From: Pontixanthobacter luteolus
GTDB taxonomy: Bacteria; Pseudomonadota; Alphaproteobacteria; Sphingomonadales; Sphingomonadaceae
NCBI RefSeq assembly: GCF_009828095.1
Contig: NZ_WTYP01000002.1
Span: forward strand, 439,001 to 503,000
Length of the DNA: 64,000 nt
Reading direction: 5' to 3'
The notes below the pieces were generated by a model that saw nothing but the letters and a program-made list of their open reading frames with translations, was not told the DNA's origin and searched no databases. Positions within the stretch are counted from its first letter, which is position 1, and each line of letters starts with the position of its first letter. The translations under genes were made by a program, and so were the position numbers. This document shows, piece by piece, positions 45,988 through 54,908 of this stretch.

Positions 45988-46382
45988 TTTCCCTGCTGCT
46001 CGAGCTGGGCGGCCATCATTTCCCAGATCTTGTTCACGGCTTTCAGCGGCCTGACCATCACCTTGAAATCGGTGATCAAGCCTTCGTCGTTGAAGGTAAT
46101 CATATCGATCCCGTTGAGGTGAATTCCCTCCAGATTGGCAGTGAATTCCAGCACCGCGTGCGGGCCATCGGCTATCTCGCGGACATATTCGAAACCGGTG
46201 TTGGCAAAAGTGTGTCCGGCAGCGCTGAGGTATGCGACAACCTTGTCGCGCCCTTCTTGCGGTGTGTGGACGACCGGCGAATGGAACACCGCATCGGGCG
46301 CTAGAATGCTGGCGAGCTCCTCTGGCTTGCTGCCGTTTTCGGCAATCTTGTGCCAGCGATCGAGATTTTCTGCAGCGCTCAT
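45984..46382 (-). CDS. SnoaL/NTF2-like protein
   Basis: 132 residues with the alpha+beta NTF2-like fold pattern: DRWHKIAENGSKPEELASILAPDAVFHSPVVH, then GPHAVLEFTANLEGIHLNGIDMITFNDEGLITDFKVMVRPLKAV. A small-ligand binding or ester-cyclase-like role is possible, unproven. Overlaps the glutamate-synthase-like gene by four bases (46379-46382). Confidence 0.82.
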   Translation of the reverse strand: MSAAENLDRWHKIAENGSKPEELASILAPDAVFHSPVVHTPQEGRDKVVAYLSAAGHTFANTGFEYVREIADGPHAVLEFTANLEGIHLNGIDMITFNDEGLITDFKVMVRPLKAVNKIWEMMAAQLEQQGN

Positions 46383-47968
46383 AATGCTCTCCTGAAGCTG
46401 TCTGCCCGCGCCATTTTCCAGTGCGCTGTCAGCAGTGCGTTATCGCTACCGGCGATTAGCTCGCCGGGTTCAACAAAGGTGTAGATGGCATCGATCGCGT
46501 TCGACCGCGCGCCGTTGAGCCGTTCGCGCATATCGCGCGGCTGGATTTCCCAAGGCGATTCCAGCCCCATAGCGATCACGATTTCACGCAGTGAATGGAG
46601 CGTCTGTTTCTGGAAACGGGCCACCCTTGGCCCCTTGTCTTCAACAATCAGGCCGCTTTGCCGCCATGCTTTCTGGGTTGCGACACCGGTGGGGCAGTTG
46701 CCCGTATGACATTCCATCGACTGGACGCAGCCGAGCGAAAACATGAACGGACGTGCGGCGTTGCACCAATCAGCGCCCAGCGCAAATGCCTTTGCCATTT
46801 GTGCGCCCGAGTGGATCTTGCCCGACGCGGCAATCTTCACCTTGTCTTTCTGCAAAGTGCCGACCAGCGCATTGCGAACGAAAATAAGTCCTTCACGCAG
46901 CGGCATCCCGACTGAATTGGACAGTTCCAGCGGAGCCGCGCCGGTTCCGCCTTCGGCCCCGTCCACGGTGATGAAGTCGGGTGTGATTTCGGTTTCAAGC
47001 ATCGCCTTGGCAATGGCGAAAACTTCGTGCGGCTGGCCCACGCACAGTTTGATACCCACTGGCAATCCGCCGCTCAGATCGCGCAGTCGGGCAATCCATT
47101 CGAGCATCTCGATCGGTGTTTCAAAAGTCGAATGTGCAGCCGGTGACAGGCAGTCTTCACCGACGGGAATGCCTCTGGCCTCAGCGATTTCTTCGGTCAC
47201 CTTGCGCCCGGGCAAGACGCCGCCATGGCCTGGCTTTGCGCCTTGGCTGAGCTTGATTTCGATCATTTTCACCTGATCGCTTGCGGCGTTTTCTGCGAAC
47301 AGGGCCGGGTCGAAGCTGCCATCCTTTGCCCGGCATCCGAAATACCCGCTGCCGATTTCCCAGATCAGATCGCCGCCGGGCGCGCGGTGGTACCGGCTGA
47401 TACTGCCTTCGCCGGTGTTGTGCGCGAAATTGCCCATTTTGGCGCCCAGATTAAGCGCCTCAATTGCCCTTGCGGAAAGCGATCCGAAACTCATCGCGGA
47501 AATATTGAGCAGAGAGGAGGAGTAGGGGTTGGCACATTCCGGGCTGCCAACTGTAACGCGCCAGTTTTCCGGCTGGTTTTCGTTGGGTACAACCGAGTGG
47601 CTAAGCCATTCATATTCATCGGAATATACGTCGAGTTCGGTCCCCATAGGATGCGAATCAAGGTCGCCCTTGGCGCGCGCATAGACAAGCGCACGTGCCT
47701 GATGGCTGAAGGGGCGCCCTTCTAGGTCACTTTCAACCAGATAGGCCTGCGCAAAGGGCCGCAAATCTTCCATGATCCAGCGGATACGGGCGATCAGTGG
47801 GTAATTCCGGCGCAGCGAGTGCTTGTTCTGGAAGAAGTCCCACATTGCGATCAGGAGCAGCGGTACGAGCAGCCACAGCAGTATCCTCGCCGGTTGGACG
47901 AGCCATGCTGCGGCCGCTAGGGCTGCCAGTATCAGCGGTACGGAATAGCGCGGGGCCAATATTCGCAT
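46379..47968 (-). CDS. FMN-binding glutamate-synthase-like protein, membrane-anchored
   Basis: 529 residues. Two N-terminal membrane helices (VPLILAALAAAAWLV, ILLWLLVPLLLIAMW) precede the single FMN-binding alpha-subunit-like domain of glutamate synthase (GltB2 type): FVTVDGAEGGTGAAPLELSNSVGMPL and the Fe-S-type cysteine region CVQSMECHTGNCPTGVATQ. A single-domain enzyme of this kind cannot make glutamate alone as far as known; the electron partner is unknown. It is transcribed into the SnoaL gene. Confidence 0.88.
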   Translation of the reverse strand: MRILAPRYSVPLILAALAAAAWLVQPARILLWLLVPLLLIAMWDFFQNKHSLRRNYPLIARIRWIMEDLRPFAQAYLVESDLEGRPFSHQARALVYARAKGDLDSHPMGTELDVYSDEYEWLSHSVVPNENQPENWRVTVGSPECANPYSSSLLNISAMSFGSLSARAIEALNLGAKMGNFAHNTGEGSISRYHRAPGGDLIWEIGSGYFGCRAKDGSFDPALFAENAASDQVKMIEIKLSQGAKPGHGGVLPGRKVTEEIAEARGIPVGEDCLSPAAHSTFETPIEMLEWIARLRDLSGGLPVGIKLCVGQPHEVFAIAKAMLETEITPDFITVDGAEGGTGAAPLELSNSVGMPLREGLIFVRNALVGTLQKDKVKIAASGKIHSGAQMAKAFALGADWCNAARPFMFSLGCVQSMECHTGNCPTGVATQKAWRQSGLIVEDKGPRVARFQKQTLHSLREIVIAMGLESPWEIQPRDMRERLNGARSNAIDAIYTFVEPGELIAGSDNALLTAHWKMARADSFRRAL

Positions 47969-47977
47969 GATCTGCGC

Positions 47978-48676
47978 TTATCCCAGGTTCTGTGCGAAAA
48001 ATTCCCAAGTGCGCCGATCAGCCAGCTGGGCCCCTTCTTCATCGCGCCGCTTGCCGTGTTCGGTTGCAAAACCATGATCAAGCCCAGCGTAATCGTGCAA
48101 AGTCACCTTGTCGTGGGCATCCAGCCCGTCATGCATGGCCTTTTGCGCGGCCTTGTCGACAAAGTGATCTTCTGTCGGGATGTGCAGCATCAACGGATTG
48201 GCGATTGCCTTGGCTTCGCCGATCATCTGGTCGATCATTACACCGTAATAGCCAACGGATGCGTCCACATCGGTGCGAGTTGCAGTCATATAGGCGAGTT
48301 TGCCGCCGAGGCAGTATCCCACGCAGCCAACCTTCTCTACGCCCGCTTCCTTGCGGATCCATTTGATGGTCGCCTCAATGTCGCGGACACCATCCTCTGC
48401 GTCGTATTTACCGAACAATTCCAGTGCTTTGTTGAATTCCGGTTCGATATCGGGGTCGAGCTCCAGATTTGGTTCCATGCGGAAAAACAGGTCAGGTGCA
48501 ACCGCCAGGTAGCCCTCTTCTGCCCATTTGTCGCATTTGCGCCGGATGCCGGCGTTCACACCGAAGATTTCCTGGATCACGAGAATCGCTGCTTTCGGTT
48601 TTCCGGCCGGCTTCGCCAAATAGGCCGAAAAGTCGGCGTTGCCCGAAAGGGTGGGAATTGAAACAGTCTCGCTCAT
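47978..48676 (-). CDS. dienelactone-hydrolase family protein
   Basis: 232 residues of alpha/beta-hydrolase fold. The nucleophile is Cys in GCVGYCLGGKLAYM (near residue 119), the Asp/His residues are near TEDHFVD and GLDHGFATE. Typical of carboxymethylenebutenolidase-like proteins, which open lactones; the natural substrate is not known. The ATG at 48676 begins the family sequence. Same strand as the upstream GltB2-like gene. Confidence 0.9.
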   Translation of the reverse strand: MSETVSIPTLSGNADFSAYLAKPAGKPKAAILVIQEIFGVNAGIRRKCDKWAEEGYLAVAPDLFFRMEPNLELDPDIEPEFNKALELFGKYDAEDGVRDIEATIKWIRKEAGVEKVGCVGYCLGGKLAYMTATRTDVDASVGYYGVMIDQMIGEAKAIANPLMLHIPTEDHFVDKAAQKAMHDGLDAHDKVTLHDYAGLDHGFATEHGKRRDEEGAQLADRRTWEFFAQNLG

Positions 48677-48714
48677 GAATGACTCCTTGGAATTTTTCGA
48701 AATGGGCTTAACCC

Positions 48715-48744
48715 TTGCGCGGTGGCTTGCCAAACCCAGATAAT
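48715..48744 (+). promoter_or_regulatory. candidate promoter of DUF6489 gene
   Basis: TTGCGC (48715-48720), 18-base spacer, GATAAT (48739-48744). The start would be near 48751 and the gene ATG is at 48790. Confidence 0.4.
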
Positions 48745-48789
48745 AGAGAGCCGCAGTGGAAGCGGCACACATACAACGGAGGAAATGCA

Positions 48790-49050
48790 ATGAAGGTCCA
48801 GATCGAAATCGATTGTTCGCCAGAAGAAGCGCGGACCTTCATGGGATTGCCCGACGTGTCGAAGGCAAACGACATTTATGTCGACACCATGTCCAAGGCG
48901 ATGAAGGGTGTCAGCAACCCCGAACAGCTCCAGCAATTTGCCAAGCAACTCGCGCCGATGGGCCAGATCGGCTTCAAACTGTTCCAGAACTTTGTCGAAG
49001 GTGCCAGCGCCGCCAGTGGCGCATCATCCAAGCCGTCAAAGAAAGACTGA
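48790..49050 (+). CDS. DUF6489 family protein
   Basis: 86 residues. KVQIEIDCSPEEARTFMGLPDVSKANDIYVDTMSKAM is the conserved front part, and the rest is helical (EQLQQFAKQLAPMGQIGFKLFQNFVEGA). Function unknown. ATG at 48790 has a GGAGG site. It sits directly before mnmE (22 bases), so they may be co-transcribed. A weak promoter is upstream (48715-48744). Confidence 0.85.
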   Translation: MKVQIEIDCSPEEARTFMGLPDVSKANDIYVDTMSKAMKGVSNPEQLQQFAKQLAPMGQIGFKLFQNFVEGASAASGASSKPSKKD

Positions 49051-49072
49051 TCTGACCGGGCGCGGGGCGCAA

Positions 49073-50347
49073 ATGGAGACAATTTACGCCCTTTCCAGTG
49101 GCAGTCCGCCTGCTGGTATCGCTGTCATCCGGGTGAGCGGGGCAGGGGCCGGGCAAGCGCTCGTCCAGCTAGCCGGCGCGCTTCCCGATAAAAGACGGGC
49201 GAGTTTCCGGACCTTGCGTGACGCCAAGGGTTTGCCGCTGGACGAGGCGCTCGTGCTTTGGCTTCCTGGCCCGCACACCGTTACCGGAGAGGACATTGCA
49301 GAGCTGCATCTGCACGGGGGCAGGGCGGTCATTGCCGGAGTGGAGACCGCGCTTTCAGCAATGGACGGGCTGCGCCCTGCACAGCCGGGCGAATTCACGC
49401 GGCGCGCTTTTGCGAATGGAAAGATCGATCTGGCAGAGGCAGAAGGGCTTGCCGATCTGCTCGCCGCGGAAACCGAGCTCCAGCGGCGATCGGCAATGGC
49501 GATGGTCGGCGGCGCTTTGTCGGGACAGGTGGAGGAATGGCGCGGCACAGTGCTCAAACTGTCGGCGCTGGTTGAGGCCGCACTTGATTTTTCCGACGAA
49601 GACGATGTTTCGGAATTGCCCGAGCAATTCGGGGCGCAACTGGGCGGCTTCGTGACAGAACTCTCGGACTGGCTGGAGAGGCCCCGTGCCGAGAAGCTTC
49701 GCGAGGGGTTTCGTGTTGTGCTCGCCGGCCCGCCGAATGCCGGAAAATCAACTCTCTTCAACGCGCTGCTTGATGACGATGCAGCGATTATTTCCCCGAC
49801 AGCAGGGACTACGCGGGATGTGATCGAAAGACCTGTGTCGCTTTCCGGGATACCGTTCCTGTTTGTCGATACCGCCGGACTTCGTCTCAAGAGCGACGAT
49901 ACGATCGAGATGATCGGTATCGAACGTGCCAGGCGCCAGACAGAATTGGCTGATTTGACGCTTTGGCTTGGACCGGAGGGCGAGGGGCCAGACGGCGCAT
50001 GGGAAATCGACGCGAAAGCAGATATCGACACATCAGTACGCAAAGAGGCACCAAAACTCCGAATTTCTGCCGAAACCGGTGAAGGTATCGCCGATTTACG
50101 CCGGAAACTTGTCGAACATGCAAAGATGGCTTTGCCGGCACCGGGTTCGGTTGCGCTCAACCAGCGACAAGCGGATCTGATTGCGGAGGCTCATGACGCG
50201 CTCGATGATGCGACACGGTTGAACGACCCTTTGTTAATCGGTGAACAATTGCGGCTCGCACGCCGATCTTTTGACCGCTTGATTGGCCAAACTTCGACGG
50301 AAGATATGCTCGACGCGCTATTTGGCCGGTTCTGCATCGGTAAATAG
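49073..50347 (+). CDS. mnmE: MnmE, tRNA modification GTPase
   Basis: 424 residues. N-terminal TrmE domain (TIYALSSGSPPAGIAVIRVSG), helical domain and inserted G domain. G1 is GPPNAGKSTLFNALLDD (near residue 219), G3 DTAGLR, and the C-terminus ends CIGK, the formyl-folate-associated Cys motif. With MnmG it makes the cmnm5 group of wobble uridines. The G4 motif, normally NKxD, reads AKAD (Ala314-Asp317), so the base-specificity Asn is missing. First gene of the mnmE-mnmG-rsmG-parA-parB row. Confidence 0.95.
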   Translation: METIYALSSGSPPAGIAVIRVSGAGAGQALVQLAGALPDKRRASFRTLRDAKGLPLDEALVLWLPGPHTVTGEDIAELHLHGGRAVIAGVETALSAMDGLRPAQPGEFTRRAFANGKIDLAEAEGLADLLAAETELQRRSAMAMVGGALSGQVEEWRGTVLKLSALVEAALDFSDEDDVSELPEQFGAQLGGFVTELSDWLERPRAEKLREGFRVVLAGPPNAGKSTLFNALLDDDAAIISPTAGTTRDVIERPVSLSGIPFLFVDTAGLRLKSDDTIEMIGIERARRQTELADLTLWLGPEGEGPDGAWEIDAKADIDTSVRKEAPKLRISAETGEGIADLRRKLVEHAKMALPAPGSVALNQRQADLIAEAHDALDDATRLNDPLLIGEQLRLARRSFDRLIGQTSTEDMLDALFGRFCIGK

Positions 50348-50367
50348 GCATTTCGGGGAACTCACGG

Positions 50368-50383
50368 TGTTCCACGTGAAACA
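50368..50383 (+). other. parS site 1 (perfect)
   Basis: TGTTCCACGTGAAACA matches TGTTNCACGTGAAACA at every fixed base. Between mnmE and mnmG; expected target of ParB. Confidence 0.9.
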
Positions 50384-50405
50384 CTCGGGCTAAAAACGCT
50401 CGCAA

Positions 50406-50421
50406 CGTTCCACGTGAAACA
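50406..50421 (+). other. parS site 2 (15 of 16)
   Basis: CGTTCCACGTGAAACA, one mismatch at the first base, 22 bases after site 1. In the 118-bp gap before mnmG. Confidence 0.85.
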
Positions 50422-50465
50422 AACAAGCCTTTGACGATGTGCAGCTGTCAGCCTAATTGGCGAAT

Positions 50466-52322
50466 ATGCACAATTTCGACATTCTGGTGATCGGCGGCGG
50501 ACACGCCGGGGTCGAGGCGGCTGCCGTGGCTGCACGCATGGGTGCGCGCGTTGGGCTGGTCAGTTTCGACTTGGACGCAATTGGTGCGATGAGTTGCAAC
50601 CCCGCGATTGGCGGCCTCGGCAAGGGTCATCTGGTCCGTGAAGTTGACGCTTTTGACGGGATCATAGGGCGCGCTGCAGACGCGGCGGCCATCCATTACC
50701 GGATGCTCAACCGGTCAAAAGGCAGCGCTGTCTGGGGCCCGCGAGTTCAGGCCGATCGGAAGCTGTTCAAGGCATGCGTCCATCGCTTGATCACACACCA
50801 GGGCGATCTATCCCTTATAGAAGGCGAGGCCGCAGGGCTTCTGTTTGACGGCGGGCGGGTTTCGGGGCTTGAAATGTCCGATGGAACGAAGCTTCATTCG
50901 CAGGCTGTTATCCTTTGTACGGGCACATTCCTTGGCGGAACGTTGTTTCGCGGGGAAGAAAGGCTAACTGGCGGCCGCATCGGGGAGGGTTCTGCACAGC
51001 GACTGGCAGAGCAGATGCGCGGTGCGGATCTGCCCATGGCGCGGCTGAAAACCGGTACGCCGCCCCGCCTGGACGGCCGAACGATCGACTGGGCAGGTCT
51101 GCCAGAGCAGGCGTCAGATGCCGACCATTGGACGATGTCGCCGCTGACCGGCACGCGGATTAACCCGCAGATATTCTGCGCGATCACTCGCACAAACGAG
51201 AAAAGCCACGATATTATTCGCGCAAACCTCGATCGCTCGCCGCTGTTTTCGGGGGCGATTGATGCGCAAGGGCCGCGATACTGCCCGTCGATCGAAGACA
51301 AGATTCACCGGTTTGGCGACCGCGATGGCCACCAGATATTTCTGGAGCCGGAAGGTCTCGACACACATCTTGTCTATCCCAACGGGATCAGCACATCGTT
51401 GCCCGTCGATGTGCAGCACGACATGCTCAGGGCGATGGACGGACTGTTTCACGTGGAAATGGTGGTCCCCGGTTACGCGGTGGAATATGACCATATCGAC
51501 CCGCGGGCGCTTAATAGCGGCCTTGAATTGCGCGATATACCGGGGCTGTATTGCGCCGGCCAAATCAATGGCACGACAGGTTATGAGGAAGCAGCGGCAC
51601 AGGGTTTGGTCGCCGGAATGCACGCAGCGACACACATTCTGGGCCGAGAAGCACCGGCGCTGGACCGCGCGAACTCCTATATAGCCGTGATGGTGGACGA
51701 TCTGACGCTGCACGGCGTGACAGAGCCATACAGGATGCTGACCTCACGAGCTGAGTACCGCCTGAGATTGAGGGCCAACAACGCAACCACGCGCTTGACC
51801 CGGTTGGCGGCAGATGCTGGTTGCGTCGGGCCCGAACGGCTCGATTGGTTCACGAGGCGTGAAGAGCAGCGCGCGGAGTGGACGACGGGCCTAGAGCGTG
51901 AGGTTCTGGCCACCGAGCTTCATGATGCTGACCTCCCCGTAAGGAGGGATGGGGGACGTAAACCGCTCACCGAATGGCTTCGGTTCAACGATATCGGCCT
52001 TTCGTCGCTGGAGCCTTGGCTGCCTGAAGGGTTTGATCCGGCGAGCGAGCTCGCTGGGGAGCTTGCTGAAGATGCCGCTTATGCCCCGTATCTCGCCCGC
52101 CAGGAAGCTGAGCTGCGGGATCTGAGGGCGAGTGATAGAGTCCGCCTTCCGCGTGACTTCCCTTATTCAAGCGTACCCGGCCTATCCAATGAGATGATCG
52201 AACGGCTTTCCACGGCGCAGCCTGAGTCTCTCGCCGATGCGGGAAGGGTTCCCGGCATCACCCCGGCAGCGCTTTCTGCATTGCTTGTGCAGGCGCGCCG
52301 ATTGGAGCAATTGGCGGCATGA
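50466..52322 (+). CDS. mnmG: MnmG (GidA), tRNA uridine modification FAD enzyme
   Basis: 618 residues. FAD-binding [23 protein letters not shown] at the N-terminus; GidA signature [51 protein letters not shown] (about residues 43-94) and [23 protein letters not shown] (about 364-386). It acts with MnmE. ATG at 50466 is preferred to a TTG at 50457. The stop overlaps the rsmG ATG (ATGA, 52319-52322). A degenerate parS lies inside the gene. Confidence 0.97.
   Translation: MHNFDILVIGGGHAGVEAAAVAARMGARVGLVSFDLDAIGAMSCNPAIGGLGKGHLVREVDAFDGIIGRAADAAAIHYRMLNRSKGSAVWGPRVQADRKLFKACVHRLITHQGDLSLIEGEAAGLLFDGGRVSGLEMSDGTKLHSQAVILCTGTFLGGTLFRGEERLTGGRIGEGSAQRLAEQMRGADLPMARLKTGTPPRLDGRTIDWAGLPEQASDADHWTMSPLTGTRINPQIFCAITRTNEKSHDIIRANLDRSPLFSGAIDAQGPRYCPSIEDKIHRFGDRDGHQIFLEPEGLDTHLVYPNGISTSLPVDVQHDMLRAMDGLFHVEMVVPGYAVEYDHIDPRALNSGLELRDIPGLYCAGQINGTTGYEEAAAQGLVAGMHAATHILGREAPALDRANSYIAVMVDDLTLHGVTEPYRMLTSRAEYRLRLRANNATTRLTRLAADAGCVGPERLDWFTRREEQRAEWTTGLEREVLATELHDADLPVRRDGGRKPLTEWLRFNDIGLSSLEPWLPEGFDPASELAGELAEDAAYAPYLARQEAELRDLRASDRVRLPRDFPYSSVPGLSNEMIERLSTAQPESLADAGRVPGITPAALSALLVQARRLEQLAA
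51445..51460 (-). other. degenerate parS-like site in mnmG
   Basis: TGTTTCACGTGGAAAT on the plus strand: 14 of 16 to the minus-strand consensus; the last two bases differ. Possibly a weak or vestigial ParB site. Confidence 0.45.
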
Positions 52323-52954
52323 TCACGTCCGAAACGGAAGCTCGCGAGTTTGTCAGCGATCTGTGCGATGCAGAAGCGATGGAGCGGCTTGATCAGTTCG
52401 TGGCTGCACTCAAGCTCGAGAACGAGACCCAGAACCTGGTTGCGAAGCCGACCTTGGAGACCGCGTGGCAGCGGCATATCGCCGACAGCGCTCAATTGCT
52501 CAGCCATGTTTCACGTGAAACAGGCGTCTGGCTTGACCTTGGGACCGGAGCGGGGTTGCCCGGCCTGATCATCGCTATCATGCGTCCGAAGAGACCAGTG
52601 GTGCTGGTAGAGTCGCGGCGCAAACGGATCGACTGGCTTGAGCGCATGCGGATGGATCTCACGCTTCCCAAATGCACGATTGAGGGCAAAAGGCTGGAGC
52701 TTGTCGAAAGCGTCCGAGCATCTGTCATCTCGGCCCGGGCCTTCGCTCCGCTGCCCAAGCTGATCGACTTATCCGCGAGATTCTCCACAGCCGAAACCAC
52801 ATTTGTGTTGCCCAAAGGGCGGTCGGCGGCGCAAGAATTGCAAACACTGCCGAAAAAGGCGCGAAAACTGTTTCACGTGGAACAGTCTTTGACCGACGAT
52901 GATGCCGGCATTCTTGTTGGCTCACTCGCGAAAGGGATGCGAACCAAGATATGA
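52319..52954 (+). CDS. rsmG: RsmG, 16S rRNA (guanine-527-N7) methyltransferase
   Basis: 211 residues. SAM-binding [21 protein letters not shown] (near residue 70) and the earlier [22 protein letters not shown] match RsmG/GidB. It methylates G527 of 16S rRNA. Overlaps mnmG (ATGA) and parA (ATGA, 52951-52954). Two perfect parS sites lie within it. Confidence 0.95.
   Translation: MITSETEAREFVSDLCDAEAMERLDQFVAALKLENETQNLVAKPTLETAWQRHIADSAQLLSHVSRETGVWLDLGTGAGLPGLIIAIMRPKRPVVLVESRRKRIDWLERMRMDLTLPKCTIEGKRLELVESVRASVISARAFAPLPKLIDLSARFSTAETTFVLPKGRSAAQELQTLPKKARKLFHVEQSLTDDDAGILVGSLAKGMRTKI
52507..52522 (+). other. parS site 3 (perfect palindrome)
   Basis: TGTTTCACGTGAAACA, a perfect 16-bp palindrome inside rsmG. 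Confidence 0.92.
52869..52884 (-). other. parS site 4 (perfect, minus orientation)
   Basis: TGTTTCACGTGGAACA on the plus strand; its reverse complement TGTTCCACGTGAAACA matches the consensus at all fixed bases. Near the 3' end of rsmG, 67 bases before parA. Confidence 0.9.
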
Positions 52955-53727
52955 TCACTATCGCCATTGCCAATCAGAAGGGTGGGGTGGGCAAAACCAC
53001 AACCGCAATCAACATCGCCACAGCAATGGCTGCAACCGGTTGGAAGACGCTGCTGATCGATCTGGACCCGCAGGGTAATGCTTCTACCGGTATGGGCATC
53101 GAAAGCGGTGATCGCCCGCGTTCCAGCTACGATCTGCTGGTCGACGAACTACCGCTTGCTGAATGTACAATGCCCAGCAATATCCCAGGGTTGGACGTGG
53201 TGCCCGCGACGGTCGACCTCAGCGGTGCCGAGGTTGAACTGGTATCGGTAGAAGACAGGACGGCACGATTGAGCGCAGCGCTTGAGAATCATACCGACCA
53301 CGACATTTGTTTCATCGATTGCCCGCCTTCGCTGGGTCTTTTGACCCTCAACGCGCTCGGCGCCGCAGACACGTTGATGGTCCCGCTTCAATGCGAATTC
53401 TTTGCGCTGGAGGGGCTTAGCCAGCTGCTTTTGACGGTGGAGCGGGTTCAGCAGCGGTTTAATCCCGACTTGGGCATTATCGGCATTGTGCTCACCATGT
53501 TCGACCGCCGTAACAAGCTGACCGATCAGGTTGCCGACGATGTTCGCGATTGCTTGGGCGATCTTGTGTTCGAATCGGTAATTCCGCGCAATGTCCGCCT
53601 GTCTGAGGCGCCCAGCCACGGTTTGCCTGCGTTGGTCTACGACCATTCCTGCACAGGAAGCCGCGCCTATATTGCGCTGGCGCGAGAACTGATCGGACGT
53701 CTGCCGGAGAAGAGGAAAGCTGCATGA
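52951..53727 (+). CDS. parA: ParA, chromosome-partitioning ATPase
   Basis: 258 residues of the Walker-type ParA family (Soj). The deviant Walker A is NQKGGVGKTTTAINIATAM (residues 7-25) with the signature Lys, Walker A' LLIDLDPQGNASTG (near 33) and Walker B FIDCPPSLGLLTLNAL (near 120). It positions ParB-parS complexes. Overlaps parB by four bases (53724-53727). Confidence 0.97.
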   Translation: MITIAIANQKGGVGKTTTAINIATAMAATGWKTLLIDLDPQGNASTGMGIESGDRPRSSYDLLVDELPLAECTMPSNIPGLDVVPATVDLSGAEVELVSVEDRTARLSAALENHTDHDICFIDCPPSLGLLTLNALGAADTLMVPLQCEFFALEGLSQLLLTVERVQQRFNPDLGIIGIVLTMFDRRNKLTDQVADDVRDCLGDLVFESVIPRNVRLSEAPSHGLPALVYDHSCTGSRAYIALARELIGRLPEKRKAA

Positions 53728-54716
53728 GCAAGGAGAACGACCCGATCCGCCTGACAATTCCTCCTCGCAGCGCTCAGGACAAGAAAAAGAAGCTCGGCCG
53801 CGGGTTAGGCGCGCTGATGGGTGAAACGCGCCGTGAAGAGCCTCTTGCGCGCAAGGGCGAAACTGAGAGTTCTGATAACGGGCAGGAAGGCGGGACGATG
53901 GCAGCTAGCCCTGCTTCCGGTCTCTCTTCAGTCTCTGTTGCGGCAATTGAGCCGCTGCCTGGCCAGCCTCGCACGCGTTTCGATGATAACGCACTTTCGG
54001 AACTGGCCGCGTCTATCGCGGTGCGCGGTGTTATTCAGCCGATCATTGTCACTCCGCTAGGAAACGACAAATACCGTCTCGTAGCCGGCGAACGGCGCTG
54101 GAGGGCTGCCCAAAAGGCGCAATTGCACGAAATTCCGGCAATTGTCCGCGATCTGGACGAAGCTGACGTTATGGCGATCGCGTTGATCGAAAACCTGCAA
54201 CGCGAAGATCTCAATCCTGTTGAAGAGGCGCGGGCTTACCAGCGACTGGCCGAACACCAGGACATGACTCAGGCCGAAATCGCCAAGCTGGTCGACAAGT
54301 CGCGCAGCCACGTTGCGAACATTCAGCGTTTGCTGGGTTTGCCGGGCGATGTGCTTGATCTGGTGGAGGAAGGCAGCCTCTCAATGGGTCATGCGAGGGC
54401 ATTGATTGGCCATGAGCACGCGGGCGACCTGGCAAGGCGCGCCGTTTCCAAAAAATTGTCAGTGCGCGAAGTTGAAAAGCTCGCCAAAAATAGCGGCGAG
54501 GGTAGTGAAACCGCCCGCAGGCAGGCGCGCCCGTCGCGCGACCCGGCGAAAGATGCCGACATTGCTGCGGTGCAAAGCCATCTTGAGGAATTCCTTGGCC
54601 TGTCGGTAAAGATCAAAACCGACACCGATCCGCGTTCTGGAACGGTCACCATCCGCTACAGAACACTGGATCAGCTCGATCTGATATGCCAGCGCCTAAC
54701 GGGCGGAGATATTTAA
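53724..54716 (+). CDS. parB: ParB, centromere-binding protein
   Basis: 330 residues. Spo0J-type N-terminal nuclease-like domain with the box GERRWRAAQKA (near residue 118), which in ParB proteins is part of the CTP-binding site, and a helix-turn-helix (MTQAEIAKLVDKSRSHVANIQRLLGLP, near 180-206) that binds parS. The C-terminal dimerisation domain follows. A Lys/Arg-rich N-terminal segment is typical. Last gene of the row, followed by a terminator. Confidence 0.97.
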   Translation: MSKENDPIRLTIPPRSAQDKKKKLGRGLGALMGETRREEPLARKGETESSDNGQEGGTMAASPASGLSSVSVAAIEPLPGQPRTRFDDNALSELAASIAVRGVIQPIIVTPLGNDKYRLVAGERRWRAAQKAQLHEIPAIVRDLDEADVMAIALIENLQREDLNPVEEARAYQRLAEHQDMTQAEIAKLVDKSRSHVANIQRLLGLPGDVLDLVEEGSLSMGHARALIGHEHAGDLARRAVSKKLSVREVEKLAKNSGEGSETARRQARPSRDPAKDADIAAVQSHLEEFLGLSVKIKTDTDPRSGTVTIRYRTLDQLDLICQRLTGGDI

Positions 54717-54845
54717 GTATCTCAAGCACTTAGCCATTCGGAGGTTCTGGCTTTACCCGTGAATTGAGCATTGCCTGAAAAGTTGCGCCGCGCAATTTCT
54801 CAGGGTGGACGTGTAAATCCGCAATAAATTTGATCGGTACAAAAG

Positions 54846-54882
54846 CAAACGCCGCCAAGCCTGTATGGGCCGGCGGCGTTTT
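54846..54882 (+). terminator. terminator after parB, shared with the opposing gene
   Basis: Stem AAACGCCGCC/GGCGGCGTTT (54847-54856 with 54872-54881), 15-base loop, then TTG. The same hairpin with a T-run serves the minus-strand gene that ends at 54909. Confidence 0.7.
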
Positions 54883-54908
54883 GATTTGATCGAAGCGCTG
54901 AGGGGCGG

